In this document: positions 47,216-57,200 of the stretch, one piece after another
Position numbering within the stretch: position 1 is the first letter of the stretch
How the letters are laid out: each line of letters starts with the position of its first letter
NCBI RefSeq assembly: GCF_000967265.1
Contig: NZ_KQ033885.1
Coordinates: 1,655,538 to 1,719,537, forward strand
DNA length: 64,000 nucleotides
Source of the DNA: Bifidobacterium mellis
GTDB lineage: Bacteria > Actinomycetota > Actinomycetes > Actinomycetales > Bifidobacteriaceae
Direction of reading: 5' to 3'
Translations under genes and position numbers: made by a program
The notes under the pieces: model-generated
What the model saw: only the letters and a program-made list of their open reading frames with translations
Database searches by the model: none
Told to the model about the DNA's origin: nothing

Positions 47216-50200
47216 ATGGGGAATGCTCATGGCATCCGCAGACTGATGACACTGACAGCCATGGTTGGGTTGGCACTGATCGGCGCATCAACAGGAGCAT
47301 ACGCAACCACAGGCGATACGGCGCCTTCGCCTACCACGGAAACGCCCTCTCCCAGCCCGTACAGCAGCGTGAGTCCATTGCTCAGGACGGGCGGCGAGGC
47401 AGAGGCCGGGGCCGCTGCTCCGACCGCCACACCATCACCGCTGGCCAGCAACAATCCCTCGCCTTTCAAGTCCATCCTACCGTTCAACGAGAAAAAGACG
47501 GACAAACCCATCAGGAACAGCTCACCGAGAGCCAAGTCGCCACAGACCAGGGATTCATCCTCATATACCCTTACCTTCGAGCCTGACGGGGGCTCGCTGA
47601 CGTCCGGCTCACCGGCCTTGAGCCAGACAGTAACCTCAGGCCATCTGGCATCACCTCCCACCGTCGCCAAATCAGGTTACCTGTTTGACGGATGGTTCCT
47701 GAAGGGCTCCGACGTGGCCTATGACTTCGGCAAGCCGGTCACCAGCACGCAGTCGCTGACGGCCCATTGGTCATCGGTCAACGACGCCCAGTGGACGACG
47801 GCCGACGTCAGCGGCGACGACACCGGGGGCTCTGCAATCACACTTACACCCCCCAAACCCAGAGGGGTGAGATTCGCACAGGTCAGCGCCGGTCATGACC
47901 ACACCCTGGCCGTAGGCTCGGATGGCCACGTTTATGCCTGGGGCGACAACAGCAAGGGCGAGCTTGGCGACGGCACCACAACCAACAAAAACACGCCAGT
48001 GCGGATTACCGAAAACGAGGCCATCAAGGGAAAGACCTTCATATCCGTCAGCGCGGGAACCACATTCTCCATGGCCCTAGCCTCGGACGGCACCGTCTAC
48101 ACCTGGGGCGACAACAGTCGCGGCGAACTCGGCAACGGGTCCACCACGAATTCTTCAGTACCGGTAAAGGCGAATCTTAATGCCACCATCACCGCCATCA
48201 GCGCCGGATACTGGCATGCCATGGCCCTGTCCTCCAGCGGGACGATCTACACATGGGGAGACAACGAATACGGCCAGCTCGGCAACGGGCACACGGGCGT
48301 CAACGTCAACTCTTCACCAGCAGCGGTCTCTTCATCCGGCGTCACCTTCACCACCATCAGTGCCGGATACGATTTTCAAACGGCGCTGGACAGCCAAGGA
48401 CATGCCTACGCCTGGGGACGCAACCAGGGCGGCCAGCTCAGCATCGGCACCATGGACGGCACCAGCAGTGGTTCCAACGTCTACACTCCATCGCGCATTT
48501 ACGGCGACTCGACCGGCAACCCAGACAGCACAGTCTACACCGACATCGATGCAGGGTACCTGCACGTCCTTGCACTGAGCAATACAGGCAAGGTGTACTA
48601 CTGGGGTTATCCCCTGACCAAGGGCAATGACGCCAATACCGACAGCGTTCACTCCTTCTACCCCAGTCTGTTAAGCTGGCCCACGGAAGCGGCGACGCCT
48701 GTTTCAGTCAGCGCCGGGGACTACTCCTCTGCGGTGGTCGACTCTGCGGGCAGCCTGTACATGTTCGGCAGCAATTCCAGCGGCCAGCTGGGCGATGGAA
48801 CCACAAATCCTAAATCAATCATGACCAAGGTGAGCCTGACAGGCGTCACAGTCGCCGCATTCGATGTCTGCCGGCACAGTCTGGCCATCGGCTCGGACGG
48901 GCTCCCCTACAGCTGGGGGGAAGCGAAAAGCGGCAAGCTGGGACAGGGCAGCAGCGGGCCTCAAAGCGGCTCACAGACCAAGCCTGCGGCGGTCAGCCCA
49001 CCCCAGATAGATCTGGCCAAGGTGACCTTTGGCAAGACTGATGTTGCCAAGACCGACAGCGGTAGTCTGATCAGCCGAACTTCAGCAGGTGACGACGCTT
49101 GGAGTGCGAATACCCCATGGAAGGTCACTACCCCACACCACACTTACGGAACCACCAAGATCAGGATCAACGACGGTCAATGGTCCATTGGCGGTGCTGC
49201 ACAACAGGGGCAAAGCATTGGCAACTATACATTCACACCCACTGCCCAGAAGATCACCTTTGATTCGGACGGAGGCTCATCAGCCTCGGACCAGTTCGTC
49301 ACCGCAGGCAAGCAGGCTTCGCCTCCCACCGTCACCAAGGCAGGTTTCCTGTTCGACGGCTGGTTCATCAAGGAGGCAGACGGCAGTTCCAATGTGGCCT
49401 ACGACTTCAGCAGTCCGGTCACCGGGCCACTGAATCTGAAAGCGCATTGGTCTTCGTCAGACATGAAATGGAAGACCTCGGATGCCCTCCATGGCGATGA
49501 CACCGGTGGCTCCACGATTACTCTGACTCCTCCCAAACCCAGAGCAGTAAGGTTCACCCAGGCCAGCGCCGGGCGCTACCACACCCTGGCTGTGGGTTCG
49601 GACGGACACGTCTACGCTTGGGGAAATCAGGCCAGCGGCGGACTGGGCAACAGCAAAGACTCAGGCACGGCGACTACACCAGTACGGATTACTGAAAATG
49701 ACGCCATAAAAGGAAAGATCTTCATAGCCGTCAGCGCCGGCGACACCTATTCCATGGCCCTGGCATCGGACGGCACCGTCTACACCTGGGGCAACAACGA
49801 CAAAGGCCAGCTCGGCAACGGCACCACAGGAGGCTACTCAGCCGAACCAGTAAAGGCACAGACAGGCAATGCCAAAATCACCGCCATCAGCGCCGGACGG
49901 TCATACGCCATGGCCCTGGCATCGGACGGCACGGTCTACACCTGGGGCAACAACCAGTACGGTCAGCTGGGCAACGGCGGCTCAGACAACAGCAGCCATT
50001 CCTCCCCTGCCAAGGTCACGACGCTGTCCGGGATCACCGCCATCAGCGCAGGGTTCACTACAGGTACTGCCCTGGACAGTCAAGGCCACGCCTGGGCCTG
50101 GGGCCACAACGACAAGGCACAGCTCGGCAACGGCACCCTTAATGACAATCCGACACCGGCACGCGTCCAAGACCTGAACACCGGACAGCCTGATACGCGG

Positions 50201-52702
50201 TTCTATATCGCCATCAGCGCGGGCTATCAGCATGTGCTGGCGCTCGATACGGATCATAACGTCTATGGATGGGGTTCCAGCACCGCCGTCGGCTCCTCGA
50301 CTGATACCAATGTCAGCACGAAAGGATCCACTAAGATCAGCTTCGGAGACGACGCTGTCAACATCACCGCCATCAGCGCGGGCGACGATGGATCCGAAGC
50401 CATAGACGACAACGGAAAGCTCTACACCTGGGGCAATCAGGGTTACGGCCAGCTAGGCAACGGCAATAGTGATGCATGGCAGACCAATCCGAAAGCCATC
50501 ACTCTGGCCCAATCGGTGAAGGCCTGCGCGGTAGCCACCTCCGGCCATCACCAGACGGCCATCGGGTCTGACGGATTGCTCTACACCTGGGGATACAACT
50601 ACTACAACCAGCTGGGGCAGAGCATATCGGCATCAAGGCCCGGCACCACACAGCCACCACAGATCACCCTGACCAAGGTGACCTTCGGCACCATGGCCAG
50701 CAGCACCAAGCCAGCCACGAAACTGACCCAGACAAGCAAAGACACCTGGGATGAAAACCGGGATTGGACCTTCGTGACGCCCGCGTACCCGTACGGCCCG
50801 TCCAGTTTCACCATCACATGGAACATTGCCGGCGATGCCGGGGACTCAAGGCAGACACAGCAGTTCGACTACACCTTCGATCGGACCAAGAAACGCATAA
50901 CGCTTGACCCTGAGGGAGGTACTGGAGCTGCATGGACAAGCAAAGACATCGAGGAAGGCGAATTGGTACCCCGACAGACCGTGGCCAAGACGGGCTTCCT
51001 GTTCGACGGGTGGTTCGTCAAAGCGGCTGACGGCAGTTCAAATGTTGCCTACGACTTCGGCAAGCCGGTAACGGACCCGTTGACCCTGGTCGCGCACTGG
51101 ACGCTTTCGACTCAAATGACCGTCGACCCAACCGTCAGTCCGTCCACTGGCGGATACCAGGTCACCATCACTCCGCCCTCGCAGCGCGGCATCCGCTTCG
51201 CCCAGGTCAGCACAGGCAAAAACCATTCCTTGGCTGTCGGCAGCGACGGCAATGCCTACGCCTGGGGAAACAACAGCACGGGACAGCTCGGTAACGGCAG
51301 CAAGGACAGCAGCAAGACGCCCGTCCAAGTGAAGAAGCCATCCGACGCAGGTACCGACTTCGCCTACACCCAGGTAAGTGCTGGATATGGATTCTCGTTG
51401 GCCCTCGGCAGTGACGGCAATGCCTACGCCTGGGGAGACAACGGCAGGGGGCAGCTCGGCAAGGGCACCGCAGGCGGCACCAACACGACGCCCGTCCAAG
51501 TGAAGAAGCCATCCGACGCAGGTACCGACTTCGCCTACACCCAGGTAAGTGCAGGAGGCTATCATTCCCTGGCCATCGGCAAGGATCATCAGGTCTACGC
51601 CTGGGGAGACAGGAGCAACGGCGGACAGGTGGGCGACGGCAAAACGAGCGGGAACGCCCCTGCCCCTGTAGCTGTCAACGCAAGCGCCACCAGTCCTGGA
51701 TTCCAGGCTAGACAGGTCAGTGCGGGATATCAGCACTCTCTGATTATCGGCATAAGCGGGCAAACCTACGCCTGGGGATACGGCGACAGCGGTAGACTGG
51801 GCAACAATGCCAAATCCTCACAGGCCACTCCTGTGTCGGTATCGTCACCCGTGCAATATGAGGACGGGTCAATGGGATTCTTCGCCACTCAGGTCAGCGC
51901 AGGAGGCTCGCACTCCCTGGCCATTGGCAGAGACGGCAAAGCCTATGCTTGGGGTGCGAATACCGATGGGCGACTGGGTACCGGAGACACCAATGATGCC
52001 GCAATACCAACCCCGGTGGCCGATCCCGACGGAGGTAGCGATGGATTCAAACCCACCGAGATCAGCGCCGGAGGATGGTTCTGCGCAGGAATCGACGACA
52101 AAGGGCGAATCTACACCTGGGGAAACAACGGTCAAAACGCCCTGGGCAATGTCTCCATCTCAGGATCCATCAGCACATCCCCCGTTTTGGTGAGCAAGGA
52201 CGGTAGCACCATACAGATAAGTGCAGGCGAGCGCCAAGTCCTGGCCATCGACTCCGACGGCATGGCCTACGGTTGGGGTGACAATGGCGGCAAGCAGCTC
52301 GGCACCAATTTGGACAGCGACTCAGTCAAGGCGGCCACCTTGGTCTGCCCGCCGCAATTGACCATCAGCTCGGCCACAGTCGGCACGGATCCGCATACTG
52401 CATCAGTTCTTGAACTGACCCGGAGCAGCACAGCCGACACATGGGGATCATGGAATACCTGGACCTTCTATACCCCAGCCTTCAAGGCAGGCCAAACAAC
52501 AGTCAACATCACCTGGAATGTGGGCCAGGGCAATCCTCATACCGAGAACCTGCCCTTTACCTACAGGGATATTCTGCCCCTGACCGGCAGCCAGGGTCTG
52601 CTCGTCATACTGCTTGTAGGACTTTTCGTGACGGTGACAGTCCTGGCAGCGAGGCAACATTACCTGGAAACAGCCCATCAGGCTCCAGCGAGCACGCGCT
52701 GA
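47216..52702 (+). CDS. giant LPLTG surface protein: three InlB-B/TIG/RCC1-propeller units
   Basis: An 1828-residue wall-anchored protein. The ATG at 47216 has GGGAGGA 8 bases upstream; a signal peptide (about 1-33) and a Pro/Ser/Thr linker follow. Three units come next, each with an InlB B-repeat (starting near residues 117, 678 and 1226; motif GYLFDGWF), then GGsxITLTPPkxRGvRF, then exactly seven RCC1 repeats ([24 protein letters not shown]), then VTFG...W...TP.Y..G...I.W..FTY. The flanks of each RCC1 block look like the two halves of one TIG/IPT domain. LPLTG is at 1787-1791, then a membrane helix and a tail. RCC1 folds form seven-bladed propellers that bind proteins. Adhesion or matrix binding is inferred. 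Paralogue at 53288-57040. Confidence 0.9.
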   Translation: MGNAHGIRRLMTLTAMVGLALIGASTGAYATTGDTAPSPTTETPSPSPYSSVSPLLRTGGEAEAGAAAPTATPSPLASNNPSPFKSILPFNEKKTDKPIRNSSPRAKSPQTRDSSSYTLTFEPDGGSLTSGSPALSQTVTSGHLASPPTVAKSGYLFDGWFLKGSDVAYDFGKPVTSTQSLTAHWSSVNDAQWTTADVSGDDTGGSAITLTPPKPRGVRFAQVSAGHDHTLAVGSDGHVYAWGDNSKGELGDGTTTNKNTPVRITENEAIKGKTFISVSAGTTFSMALASDGTVYTWGDNSRGELGNGSTTNSSVPVKANLNATITAISAGYWHAMALSSSGTIYTWGDNEYGQLGNGHTGVNVNSSPAAVSSSGVTFTTISAGYDFQTALDSQGHAYAWGRNQGGQLSIGTMDGTSSGSNVYTPSRIYGDSTGNPDSTVYTDIDAGYLHVLALSNTGKVYYWGYPLTKGNDANTDSVHSFYPSLLSWPTEAATPVSVSAGDYSSAVVDSAGSLYMFGSNSSGQLGDGTTNPKSIMTKVSLTGVTVAAFDVCRHSLAIGSDGLPYSWGEAKSGKLGQGSSGPQSGSQTKPAAVSPPQIDLAKVTFGKTDVAKTDSGSLISRTSAGDDAWSANTPWKVTTPHHTYGTTKIRINDGQWSIGGAAQQGQSIGNYTFTPTAQKITFDSDGGSSASDQFVTAGKQASPPTVTKAGFLFDGWFIKEADGSSNVAYDFSSPVTGPLNLKAHWSSSDMKWKTSDALHGDDTGGSTITLTPPKPRAVRFTQASAGRYHTLAVGSDGHVYAWGNQASGGLGNSKDSGTATTPVRITENDAIKGKIFIAVSAGDTYSMALASDGTVYTWGNNDKGQLGNGTTGGYSAEPVKAQTGNAKITAISAGRSYAMALASDGTVYTWGNNQYGQLGNGGSDNSSHSSPAKVTTLSGITAISAGFTTGTALDSQGHAWAWGHNDKAQLGNGTLNDNPTPARVQDLNTGQPDTRFYIAISAGYQHVLALDTDHNVYGWGSSTAVGSSTDTNVSTKGSTKISFGDDAVNITAISAGDDGSEAIDDNGKLYTWGNQGYGQLGNGNSDAWQTNPKAITLAQSVKACAVATSGHHQTAIGSDGLLYTWGYNYYNQLGQSISASRPGTTQPPQITLTKVTFGTMASSTKPATKLTQTSKDTWDENRDWTFVTPAYPYGPSSFTITWNIAGDAGDSRQTQQFDYTFDRTKKRITLDPEGGTGAAWTSKDIEEGELVPRQTVAKTGFLFDGWFVKAADGSSNVAYDFGKPVTDPLTLVAHWTLSTQMTVDPTVSPSTGGYQVTITPPSQRGIRFAQVSTGKNHSLAVGSDGNAYAWGNNSTGQLGNGSKDSSKTPVQVKKPSDAGTDFAYTQVSAGYGFSLALGSDGNAYAWGDNGRGQLGKGTAGGTNTTPVQVKKPSDAGTDFAYTQVSAGGYHSLAIGKDHQVYAWGDRSNGGQVGDGKTSGNAPAPVAVNASATSPGFQARQVSAGYQHSLIIGISGQTYAWGYGDSGRLGNNAKSSQATPVSVSSPVQYEDGSMGFFATQVSAGGSHSLAIGRDGKAYAWGANTDGRLGTGDTNDAAIPTPVADPDGGSDGFKPTEISAGGWFCAGIDDKGRIYTWGNNGQNALGNVSISGSISTSPVLVSKDGSTIQISAGERQVLAIDSDGMAYGWGDNGGKQLGTNLDSDSVKAATLVCPPQLTISSATVGTDPHTASVLELTRSSTADTWGSWNTWTFYTPAFKAGQTTVNITWNVGQGNPHTENLPFTYRDILPLTGSQGLLVILLVGLFVTVTVLAARQHYLETAHQAPASTR
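51316..51552 (+). repeat. 66-bp exact direct repeat inside the third RCC1 block
   Basis: 51316-51381 and 51487-51552 are identical over 66 bases, 171 bases (57 codons) apart, one RCC1 repeat length. Nearby stretches (51238 on, 51409 on) are almost identical too. This marks a recent in-frame duplication of one propeller blade. Confidence 0.93.
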
Positions 52703-52704
52703 AA

Positions 52705-52752
52705 TTTCATGGCCGACGGCATAGGAGTTGACCCAAGCCGTCGGCCATGAAA
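52705..52752. terminator. bidirectional terminator hairpin
   Basis: A perfect 16-bp stem (TTTCATGGCCGACGGC, 52705-52720, with 52737-52752) around a 16-base loop, between the convergent surface protein and chorismate mutase genes. Confidence 0.88.
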
Positions 52753-52767
52753 CTACGACGGATTTCC

Positions 52768-53124
52768 TCAGCGTGAATTGGTCTGGCCGGCCAGCCGTTC
52801 GTGGTCGCGCTTGGCGGCGTCAGCCACCAGATGCAAATAGGCCTCGGCCAGATCAGGATCCAGCCCGTAATCATCAGCCTTGTCTCGCAGGGCCGCTATC
52901 TGTGTGCTCTCCCGGTGCATATCCGCCGAGGCGAATCCTGCCTGGGCCTTGAGCAACCCAATGCGGTGGGTCACCCTGAACCGCTCGGCCAGCATGGCGA
53001 CAATGGCGGCATCGATGGTGTCCACATCGGCACGCAGTTCCTCCACCTGGCGGGCGGCCTGGGCCCGTGGACCCCCGCCCTGCGCCTGATCATCAATCAC
53101 TGTTTCCATCTTCTCAGAGCTCAT
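52768..53124 (-). CDS. chorismate mutase, AroQ type
   Basis: A 118-residue all-helical protein of the AroQ class, which converts chorismate to prephenate for Phe and Tyr synthesis. Conserved features: LRADVDTIDAAIVAMLAERF (first helix with substrate-binding Arg), RIGLLKAQAG, and the C-terminal helix with E/Q residues. The first 25 residues are Gln/Gly-rich. The start could also be the ATG at codon 6, behind GAGAAG. It sits between two giant surface protein genes and is transcribed against the first of them. Confidence 0.9.
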   Translation of the reverse strand: MSSEKMETVIDDQAQGGGPRAQAARQVEELRADVDTIDAAIVAMLAERFRVTHRIGLLKAQAGFASADMHRESTQIAALRDKADDYGLDPDLAEAYLHLVADAAKRDHERLAGQTNSR

Positions 53125-53287
53125 GAAATACCAGTCTAATCAAACGCCCCAGGCGACTATGCCAGGCCCCTCTCCACTTTGACACTGGTGTTATTGTAGT
53201 GGATGGAATTATTGACTCTTGGGGAGAGTCTCGTTCGCCTACACCTGCCTATACAAGTGCCGGACGCATGGGGGAGGATGCCTTCAC

Positions 53288-56200
53288 ATGAAGATGGTAC
53301 GTAGTCGTCGCGTCACAGTGCTCGTCAGTCTATGCTGCGTCCTGGTCGCCTGCAGCATGCTCGGCCTGCAGTTTGGCCAGGCAGCGCCGGAATCCAATGG
53401 GACCGCAGTCGCAACTCAGGGAACTGGGGCAATTGGTACTGGAGCCAATACCCCCGGACAGATTCCTTCGGTTTCCCCCGGTCCGTCATCATCGCCATCC
53501 GGCATTCCCACCCTGGCCAATGGCTCTCGTGCGACGGCAACAGGACAATCGCCTGCTGCCAGCACATCGCCCACCTCGCCGTCCTCATCATCGCCCGGCA
53601 CAGCAGGTTCCCCGGAGCCGACCTCAACCGCCTCTTCCCCCTCGAATACCACCAGCCACACAGTCACTTTCGACTACAACATGCAGTCTGCAACTCCGAC
53701 AACTTCGACTGTGGCTGATGGCGCCCAGGTTGCGCGCCCTAGTCCTGAACCCACCCGCCGAGGATTCGTTCTCGAAGGATGGTTCGCGGGCAAAGTAGCC
53801 TACGACTTCTCCGCTCCTGTGCACGCGAACCTGACCCTGAAAGCCAAGTGGGCCCGGGCCGACCAGACCTGGACCATGCAGCCGCAAGAGGGACCCGAAT
53901 CAGGAGGTACCGGGGTAACACTTACCCCGCCCCCACCTTCCGGTGTCCGTTTCAGCCAGGTCAGTGCAGGCATCCGGTTCTCACTGGCTTTGGGATCGGA
54001 TGGCAACGTCTACGCCTGGGGCTATAATGCTGGTGCTCAGCTGGGCGATGGCACTGTTGTCAACAAGTCAACGCCCATAAGGGTGCCCCGGCCCGAAGAA
54101 GCCCGCAATGACAAGGATTTTCGGTTTGTCAGCGTCAACGCTGGTCGGTTCTTCAGCATGGCCCTGGACAACCATGGCACCCTCTGGTCCTGGGGATACA
54201 ACTATCTGAAGACCTTGGGCAACCCCAATGTGGCTGACAGCGGCATGCATAACTATTCGGAATACCCGGTCAAGGTGATGCTGCCTGAAGGAGCGCCGAC
54301 CAGATTCACCTACAAGGCCGTCACCGGCAGTTACAATCACACCCTGGCCATAGGATCGGATGGCAACGTCTATGGCTGGGGAACCTGCAGTGAAGGAGAA
54401 ACCGGCCGCCATAAGTGCGACGGCATATGCGACTCCACGCCCAGCCTCATCCAGGGATTCGATAAGAACCACAAAATCATAGCTGTACAGGCAGGAATGA
54501 ACTACTCAACAGCTCTGGATGACGCTGGCACGGTATGGTCATGGGGAAGCAACCTTTACCACCAGTTGGATCCATCCGCCGTCGCGGTCGTAGGAAACTA
54601 TACGCCGACCAAGATCCACGGCCTTGACAAGGTCCATGTGGTGGCCATCGCAGACGGCTTCGAAAACACCCTGGCCCTGGATGACCAGGGAAGGGTCTGG
54701 ACCTGGGGGATGAACGAAAACGGCCAGATCGGCAACGGGTCAAGTGCAAGCAAGACCGAGGCGTTCAAAGACCCCGTCCAGGTCAGCTTCCCCCAGGGGA
54801 CCAGAATCACCGCCATCGCTGGTGGCTGCCATTACGGTTCCAACCATGCCATAGCTCTGGATTCCAATGGCAATATCTGGACCTGGGGCGACAATAGCTA
54901 CGGACAGATGGGCGACGGCAAAACCTCCGCAGCAGACAGCCCCCAGACCACTCCAGAACGCTTGGAGGATCCGAACCTTGCCGGCCGACACTGGATCAGT
55001 ATCGACGCTGGCGAGGATTTTAACCTGGCCATCTGCGACGACGGCCTGACCTACAGCTGGGGACGCGACGACATGGGTCAGCTGGGTCAGGGCACCAGCG
55101 GCGATGGCGCCCATAACCGGCCCTCTGCGGTCGCCTTCCCCTGGCCGGCGAAACTGACCGGACTCAAATTCGACACAACGGATATCACCACCGGAATGAA
55201 GGCGCAAAAGAACGGGACCTGGACGGCTACCACCCCGCCGCACGCACCAGGGCTGGTGGATGTGGCCCTGGCGTGGACTTTGAACGACCAAGAACAGACC
55301 CAGGTCCACCTGCCCTTCCGCTATCTGTCGAACGGTGTGACCGTAACCTTCCAGTCGGAGAGCGATTCACCGGCGCCACCCAGCCAGAGTCTGGAAGCGG
55401 GAGAGCGAGCAGTCCGCCCCAGCGCTGATCCGACCAAGGCCGGCTGCCGCTTCGATGGTTGGTTCCTGGGCAAGACCGCCTACGACTTCTCCAAGCCAGT
55501 CACCAGCTCCATGACGCTCAAGGCCCACTGGAGCCCTGAGAATCAGAACTGGAGCATGACCCCAGACCATGGAACCGAGATGGGCGGGACGAAGGTCACC
55601 CTGACGCCGCCAGCCCTGCGGGGCATTCGCTTCAGCCAGGTCAGTGCCGGTTCCCACTGGTCCCTGGCCCTGGGGTCCGATGGGAAGGCCTACGCCTGGG
55701 GCAAGAACAACAGCGGCCAGCTGGGCAATGCGAACATCGCCAAGGGCGGCACCAGCACCATGCCGGTCCGAGTGGACATACCCGAGAAAGCGGAGGCCAA
55801 CTTCGTCTTCACCCAGGTCAGCGCAGGCGGTGACTATGGCCTCGCTCTAGGCTCCGATGGAAAGGTCTACGCCTGGGGCAACAACGATGTCGGCCAGCTG
55901 GGCGACTCCACCCTGAATGCCCAAAGCCGGCCCCATCCGGTACCGGGTCTGCCGGCCACAATCCAGTCCATCAGCGCCGGCGGCGGACATGCCTTGGCTC
56001 TGGATTCCCAGGGACGAGTCTGGTCCTGGGGCGCCAACCAATACGGGCAGCTGGGCCTGGATAATGCCGGCGGCGATACCATCTCGCCAGACGGGCGAAC
56101 CAGCCCTGCCATGGTGACCGGAATCCCGGCGACCATAACGGCAATCAGCGCCGGAAGCCGGTATTCACTGGCCATGACCGTGGATGGACAAGTCTACGCC

Positions 56201-57040
56201 TGGGGCATCAATGATGCCGGCCAGCTAGGCGATCCCACCCTGCCGGTCAGCGAGGACGGCGCCAACCCCACACCGTCTGCCGTCCAAGGACTGACGGTCG
56301 AGATGATCGCCGTCAGCGCCGGAGACCACCAGGCTCTGGCCCTGGATTCCCAGGGACGCATCTGGACCTGGGGACAGGTCAAGGGCGAGAACAAGAAAAC
56401 CCCTGCCCTATTGACCCTTCCTGACGGACTGCCGACCGGATTTGCCATTACACAAATCAGTGCCGGCACCGGAGCATCCTCCGCTTTGGGCTCCGACGGA
56501 CGGATCCTGACCTGGAGCAATGCCGCAGAAGGGACTGATCCCGCATACTTGACCAAACCCAAGGACGTGCCTGCAGATTTCAGCTTCACTGCCGTCTGCA
56601 CGGGCGACCCGAGCTCACTGGCCCTGGGCTCCGACGGTCTGGCCTATGGATGGGGCGCCGACGATTCCGGTCAGCTGGGTGACGATCAGTCCGGACCGGA
56701 CCTGAACAGCAAGACGCCGCAGGCTGTCGTGATCAGAAGCCTGGTCAAAGCGGTCACTTTCGCGGGACTGTCTGCAGAAGGAACACCGCAGTACCAGAAT
56801 GGCGCCTGGTTGGTACTCACTCCACGCTACAGGCCCGGACAGGTGGATACCGTCATTCATTGGAGCCTGGTCGGCGTGGACCAGCAGGATCAGACCCTGC
56901 CCTACACCTACGATCAGTTGGCCGTCCTGCCCCTGACCGGCAGCACCGGCATAATCCTGCTGGTCATGGCTGGCTTGCTGGCCATGGGAGCTGTTATGGC
57001 TGCCAGATTCCAGCGGCGGGAAAACAAGATGACAGCATGA
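53288..57040 (+). CDS. LPLTG surface protein: two InlB-B/TIG/RCC1-propeller units
   Basis: A 1250-residue paralogue of the 47216-52702 product. The ATG at 53288 follows GGGAGGA by 9 bases and starts a signal peptide (MKMVRSRRVTVLVSLCCVL). A Ser/Thr/Pro-rich linker (about 35-120) leads to two units, each with an InlB B-repeat (from about 125 and 684; GFVLEGWF, GCRFDGWF), ESGGTGVTLTPP/EMGGTKVTLTPP, seven RCC1 repeats, and a closing TP.Y.PG.VD..L.W...FRY-type strand set. LPLTG lies at 1214-1218, followed by a membrane helix and basic tail. In two blades the WG pair is altered (WGQVKG, WSNAAEG). It is likely a surface-exposed binding protein; the ligand is unknown. Confidence 0.9.
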   Translation: MKMVRSRRVTVLVSLCCVLVACSMLGLQFGQAAPESNGTAVATQGTGAIGTGANTPGQIPSVSPGPSSSPSGIPTLANGSRATATGQSPAASTSPTSPSSSSPGTAGSPEPTSTASSPSNTTSHTVTFDYNMQSATPTTSTVADGAQVARPSPEPTRRGFVLEGWFAGKVAYDFSAPVHANLTLKAKWARADQTWTMQPQEGPESGGTGVTLTPPPPSGVRFSQVSAGIRFSLALGSDGNVYAWGYNAGAQLGDGTVVNKSTPIRVPRPEEARNDKDFRFVSVNAGRFFSMALDNHGTLWSWGYNYLKTLGNPNVADSGMHNYSEYPVKVMLPEGAPTRFTYKAVTGSYNHTLAIGSDGNVYGWGTCSEGETGRHKCDGICDSTPSLIQGFDKNHKIIAVQAGMNYSTALDDAGTVWSWGSNLYHQLDPSAVAVVGNYTPTKIHGLDKVHVVAIADGFENTLALDDQGRVWTWGMNENGQIGNGSSASKTEAFKDPVQVSFPQGTRITAIAGGCHYGSNHAIALDSNGNIWTWGDNSYGQMGDGKTSAADSPQTTPERLEDPNLAGRHWISIDAGEDFNLAICDDGLTYSWGRDDMGQLGQGTSGDGAHNRPSAVAFPWPAKLTGLKFDTTDITTGMKAQKNGTWTATTPPHAPGLVDVALAWTLNDQEQTQVHLPFRYLSNGVTVTFQSESDSPAPPSQSLEAGERAVRPSADPTKAGCRFDGWFLGKTAYDFSKPVTSSMTLKAHWSPENQNWSMTPDHGTEMGGTKVTLTPPALRGIRFSQVSAGSHWSLALGSDGKAYAWGKNNSGQLGNANIAKGGTSTMPVRVDIPEKAEANFVFTQVSAGGDYGLALGSDGKVYAWGNNDVGQLGDSTLNAQSRPHPVPGLPATIQSISAGGGHALALDSQGRVWSWGANQYGQLGLDNAGGDTISPDGRTSPAMVTGIPATITAISAGSRYSLAMTVDGQVYAWGINDAGQLGDPTLPVSEDGANPTPSAVQGLTVEMIAVSAGDHQALALDSQGRIWTWGQVKGENKKTPALLTLPDGLPTGFAITQISAGTGASSALGSDGRILTWSNAAEGTDPAYLTKPKDVPADFSFTAVCTGDPSSLALGSDGLAYGWGADDSGQLGDDQSGPDLNSKTPQAVVIRSLVKAVTFAGLSAEGTPQYQNGAWLVLTPRYRPGQVDTVIHWSLVGVDQQDQTLPYTYDQLAVLPLTGSTGIILLVMAGLLAMGAVMAARFQRRENKMTA

Positions 57041-57133
57041 CAGAGCGGAGACGAATCTATGAAGAACCAGGACTGACAGGCTTCGAATAGATCATGGTCC
57101 TAAACGACTGTCTTGTTTCGGCGCTGCTTATGC

Positions 57134-57175
57134 ATTGGGCCCCACCCGCGAAATGAATCGCGGATGGGGCCCAAT
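57134..57175. terminator. bidirectional terminator hairpin
   Basis: ATTGGGCCCCA.CCGCGA pairs with TCGCGG.TGGGGCCCAAT, 18 positions with one mismatch around a 6-base loop, between the convergent surface protein and rho genes. Confidence 0.9.
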
Positions 57176-57200
57176 AAACATGTCAGGCGTCAGGCCCGAG

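Noticed and set aside
47216-52702. CRISPR or DNA-level tandem array
   Set aside because: The repeated sequence here is protein-coding; spacing follows RCC1 blades and most copies differ at third codon positions. No CRISPR-like array was seen anywhere in the window.
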